Of a DNA stretch of 7,974 bases, positions 6,372 through 7,974 are shown in pieces; the stretch's first letter is position 1; each line of letters opens with the position of its first letter. The notes beneath the pieces are model-generated. The model searched no databases and was not told where the DNA came from. It saw only the letters and a program-made list of their open reading frames with translations. Origin of the DNA: an uncultured Tannerella sp. (GTDB lineage: Bacteria; Bacteroidota; Bacteroidia; Bacteroidales; Tannerellaceae); contig CALHPT010000045.1 in NCBI GenBank assembly GCA_938036405.1, positions 1 to 7,974 on the forward strand. Reading direction: 5' to 3'. A program made the translations under genes and the position numbers.

Positions 6372-7773
6372 ATAGTGCTTTCTCTAAAATGATTGCGTCA
6401 TAGAGGGCGTTGGCCAACTTGCGACCGCCCTGAAAGCTGAGGTGCGTATAATCCTTGGCGGCCCAGTTGCGCTTCACATAGCCGACCATGCTATCCTCTC
6501 CGCCCATCGCCTCGTAAACGTCCCAGAAGGTGGCTCCCGCCTGCATGGCCGCTTCGCGCTGTGCGCGGCGAAGGTTCTTCACGGACGACATCGTGTGGCG
6601 CTCTCCGCCGACCACTTTGCTGCGGTCCGAGACGCCCAAAAGGAGTACGTCGGCCCCCGGGAAGCACGCCCGGACGTGTTTGATGATGGCCACCATCTTG
6701 TCGCGATAGAAGCCATAATCCTTCGTTCGTTCGGTAGCTACGTTCAGGCCGTACTGGATCACGATCAGGTCATAGGGGCGTACGTCCTGCAGCGATTGGC
6801 AGAGCTCCAGATCTAAGTTTTCGAGCGGAAGACCGGAGTTACCCCGCAAAGCAAAGTTGTCCACCACCACCCCACGGTCGTCCTCTAACGCAATGCCCAA
6901 CGCTTGCAACCCCTGGGCACGCATAAAGGTCAGCTTGCCCTCCGTGAAGGAGCCTTTGGCGACGTATTGCCCCACACCGTCCGTCTGAGGGAGGCGCGCG
7001 GTGAACGTGTCCCGTGCATTGTTGCATATCCAGCGTAGTTCCGTCGCCGTGTTGCGGGTGTAGAGAAACTTGAGGGTGCCCACGCTCTTCAAGTGGGGCA
7101 TGTAGTCCGTTGTTTCAAACGTGATCATTGGCGCGTCGCTCGCGGCGTCAAACAGTAGGCAAGAAAGGAGGTACTTATGCTTGCGGTCGGACAGTATGGA
7201 GCGCGTCGTCCAGCCCTTGGAGCGCTGGCGGACAGTTGGCCGGAACTGCGACACTTGCGAGGCCACCGGCACAAAGCCCACGCCTCGGCCACCAAACCGC
7301 TCCTGCATCCGCTCGCGGAAGTCGGCCGTCAGGATGTCCCCCTCGATGAAGGAGTCGCCCAGGAATGCCACGCGGACGGGTCGGCCCAGCGTGCTTATGC
7401 CGTTCAGTGCGGCGAAGAATCGCCTCAGCCCGGTGTGCCCCACGGAATAATCTTCAATCGGAGCGCGCAGTGTGTCGCCCCGCATTTGGGCCATGACGGC
7501 GCGATAAATCGAGTCACGACGCGCCAAGAGCCGGCTATCGGCCGCAGTCAACCCGGCCGTGTCGCTGCGCAACAATACGGAGTCGGCTATCGCAGAGTCG
7601 TCCTCACCATTTTCTTCCTCGCTCCCGGCCCGGAGGTCGGAGAGCATATCCATTTTCTTAATGCTAAAGCCGAACAGCTCGTCCGGCAACATGTAGAGCG
7701 CCAGACAGGCCACTGCTGTCACCAGCAGAATCAGCACCAACTGTCCGGAGCGATCATTATTCTCTTGTCCCAT
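6343..7773 (-). CDS. Membrane-anchored SGNH/GDSL-fold protein, probable partner of the MBOAT acyltransferase
   Basis: A 476-residue protein with a short cytoplasmic N-terminus, one membrane segment at about 12-29 and the rest outside the membrane, the topology of DltD or AlgJ. After the anchor come IKKMDMLSDLRAG (38-50), an acidic and helical linker, and a divergent SGNH domain: AFLGDSFIEGD at 136-146 (nucleophile Ser141), IQYGLN at 339-344 (Gly342 and Asn344 in the GxN position) and DYTHLS at 441-446 (Asp441, His444). The catalytic set appears complete. As in the next gene, about 200 residues lie between the first two blocks. The frame is open to an ATG at 7872, but I chose 7773: this places the anchor at the N-terminus and the start just after a -7 box, whereas the extra 33 residues would lie upstream of that promoter. 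It is first in the operon and its end overlaps the next gene by 29 nt. It is clearly paralogous in plan to, but far diverged from, its neighbour, so the two probably have distinct jobs. Confidence 0.88.
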   Translation of the reverse strand: MGQENNDRSGQLVLILLVTAVACLALYMLPDELFGFSIKKMDMLSDLRAGSEEENGEDDSAIADSVLLRSDTAGLTAADSRLLARRDSIYRAVMAQMRGDTLRAPIEDYSVGHTGLRRFFAALNGISTLGRPVRVAFLGDSFIEGDILTADFRERMQERFGGRGVGFVPVASQVSQFRPTVRQRSKGWTTRSILSDRKHKYLLSCLLFDAASDAPMITFETTDYMPHLKSVGTLKFLYTRNTATELRWICNNARDTFTARLPQTDGVGQYVAKGSFTEGKLTFMRAQGLQALGIALEDDRGVVVDNFALRGNSGLPLENLDLELCQSLQDVRPYDLIVIQYGLNVATERTKDYGFYRDKMVAIIKHVRACFPGADVLLLGVSDRSKVVGGERHTMSSVKNLRRAQREAAMQAGATFWDVYEAMGGEDSMVGYVKRNWAAKDYTHLSFQGGRKLANALYDAIILEKALYENLEKAQR

Positions 7774-7793
7774 TCTTTCTAAAAAAGCGGGGC

Positions 7794-7801
7794 CAAAGGT
7801 A
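7794..7801 (-). promoter_or_regulatory. -7 box of the SGNH-SGNH-MBOAT operon
   Basis: The minus strand reads TACCTTTG, a full match to the Bacteroidetes -7 consensus TAnnTTTG, 20 bp before the start codon at 7773. At 19 bp upstream lies TTCG (7824-7821), a weak match to the -33 TTTG. The predicted leader is about 15 nt and contains an A-rich run and AGAAAG just before the ATG. Confidence 0.6.
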
Positions 7802-7926
7802 GAAGCTGTTTTGAACCCCGAATGGTCCACGGTGCAAACCTCCGTGCGAAAGGGATTCCGCGCACGAGGCAAGATGGAAGCAAGTGTCGCGCTACGATCC
7901 CTGTTTTTTTCGCTGCCGAGGCCGCT

Positions 7927-7963
7927 GGGCGTCTACGGACGCCGGCGAAGCTGGCCGGGTACC
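7927..7963 (+). repeat. 37-bp repeat copy B, upstream of the operon promoter
   Basis: The plus strand reads as the inverted counterpart of the element at 3352-3387: hairpin GGCGTC-TACG-GACGCC, then a CCGGC/GCCGG dyad and GGTACC. It lies in the 201-bp stretch upstream of the first operon gene, which otherwise holds only the promoter and no gene. The gene to which this copy belongs, if it is a 3-prime element, would be beyond the right edge. Confidence 0.65.
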
Positions 7964-7974
7964 TGGCAAACTTG

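Noticed and set aside
3388..7773. Operon as an alginate biosynthesis cluster
   Set aside because: Only acylation-type proteins are present; no polymerase, epimerase or export gene lies in the window, so naming the genes algI, algJ or algX would overstate the evidence.
7774..7872. N-terminal extension of the anchored SGNH protein to the ATG at 7872
   Set aside because: It would place 33 non-family residues before the membrane anchor and put the -7 box inside the coding region.

Overview
This window looks like the chromosome of a high-GC member of the Bacteroidales. TrmB and the Mrp-type ATPase have the sequence style of that order, the long helical protein resembles a Bacteroidales-type family, and two promoters carry the Bacteroidetes -7 box (TAnnTTTG). 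A Tannerella/Porphyromonas-like or Alistipes-like host would fit, but the sequence alone does not settle the genus. All five genes are on the minus strand, so the window is read from right to left. I see no rRNA, tRNA, CRISPR array, transposase or phage gene.

Right to middle (7974 to 3388): a repeat-bearing intergenic stretch and a -7 box precede a tight three-gene operon. It encodes a membrane-anchored SGNH/GDSL-fold protein (7773-6343), a secreted SGNH/GDSL-fold protein (6371-4926) and a polytopic MBOAT O-acyltransferase (4929-3388). The genes overlap by 29 nt and 4 nt. The MBOAT protein ends exactly in FIYFQF, which matches the extracytoplasmic C-terminal acyl-shuttle hexapeptide described for Dlt-like envelope acylation. 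The three proteins therefore look like a complete relay: MBOAT carries an acyl group across the membrane onto the tyrosine of its own tail, and one or both SGNH proteins pass it to an envelope polymer. The polymer and the acyl group cannot be read from the window.

Middle (3387 to 3009): a 379-bp stretch without a gene but dense in structure. It holds a 36-bp repeat directly after the MBOAT stop codon, an intrinsic terminator with a competing alternative hairpin, a compound GC-rich palindromic element, and the promoter of the next gene. A second, inverted copy of the 36-bp repeat lies at 7927-7963, on the other side of the operon.

Left (3008 to 1): a helical protein of unknown function, resembling DUF6261, with a basic, proline/alanine-rich tail and a three-unit 14-residue tandem repeat; then trmB (tRNA m7G46 methyltransferase); then the first 272 residues of an Mrp/ApbC Fe-S carrier ATPase that runs off the left edge. 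trmB and mrp are core housekeeping genes that I recall as neighbours in Bacteroidales.
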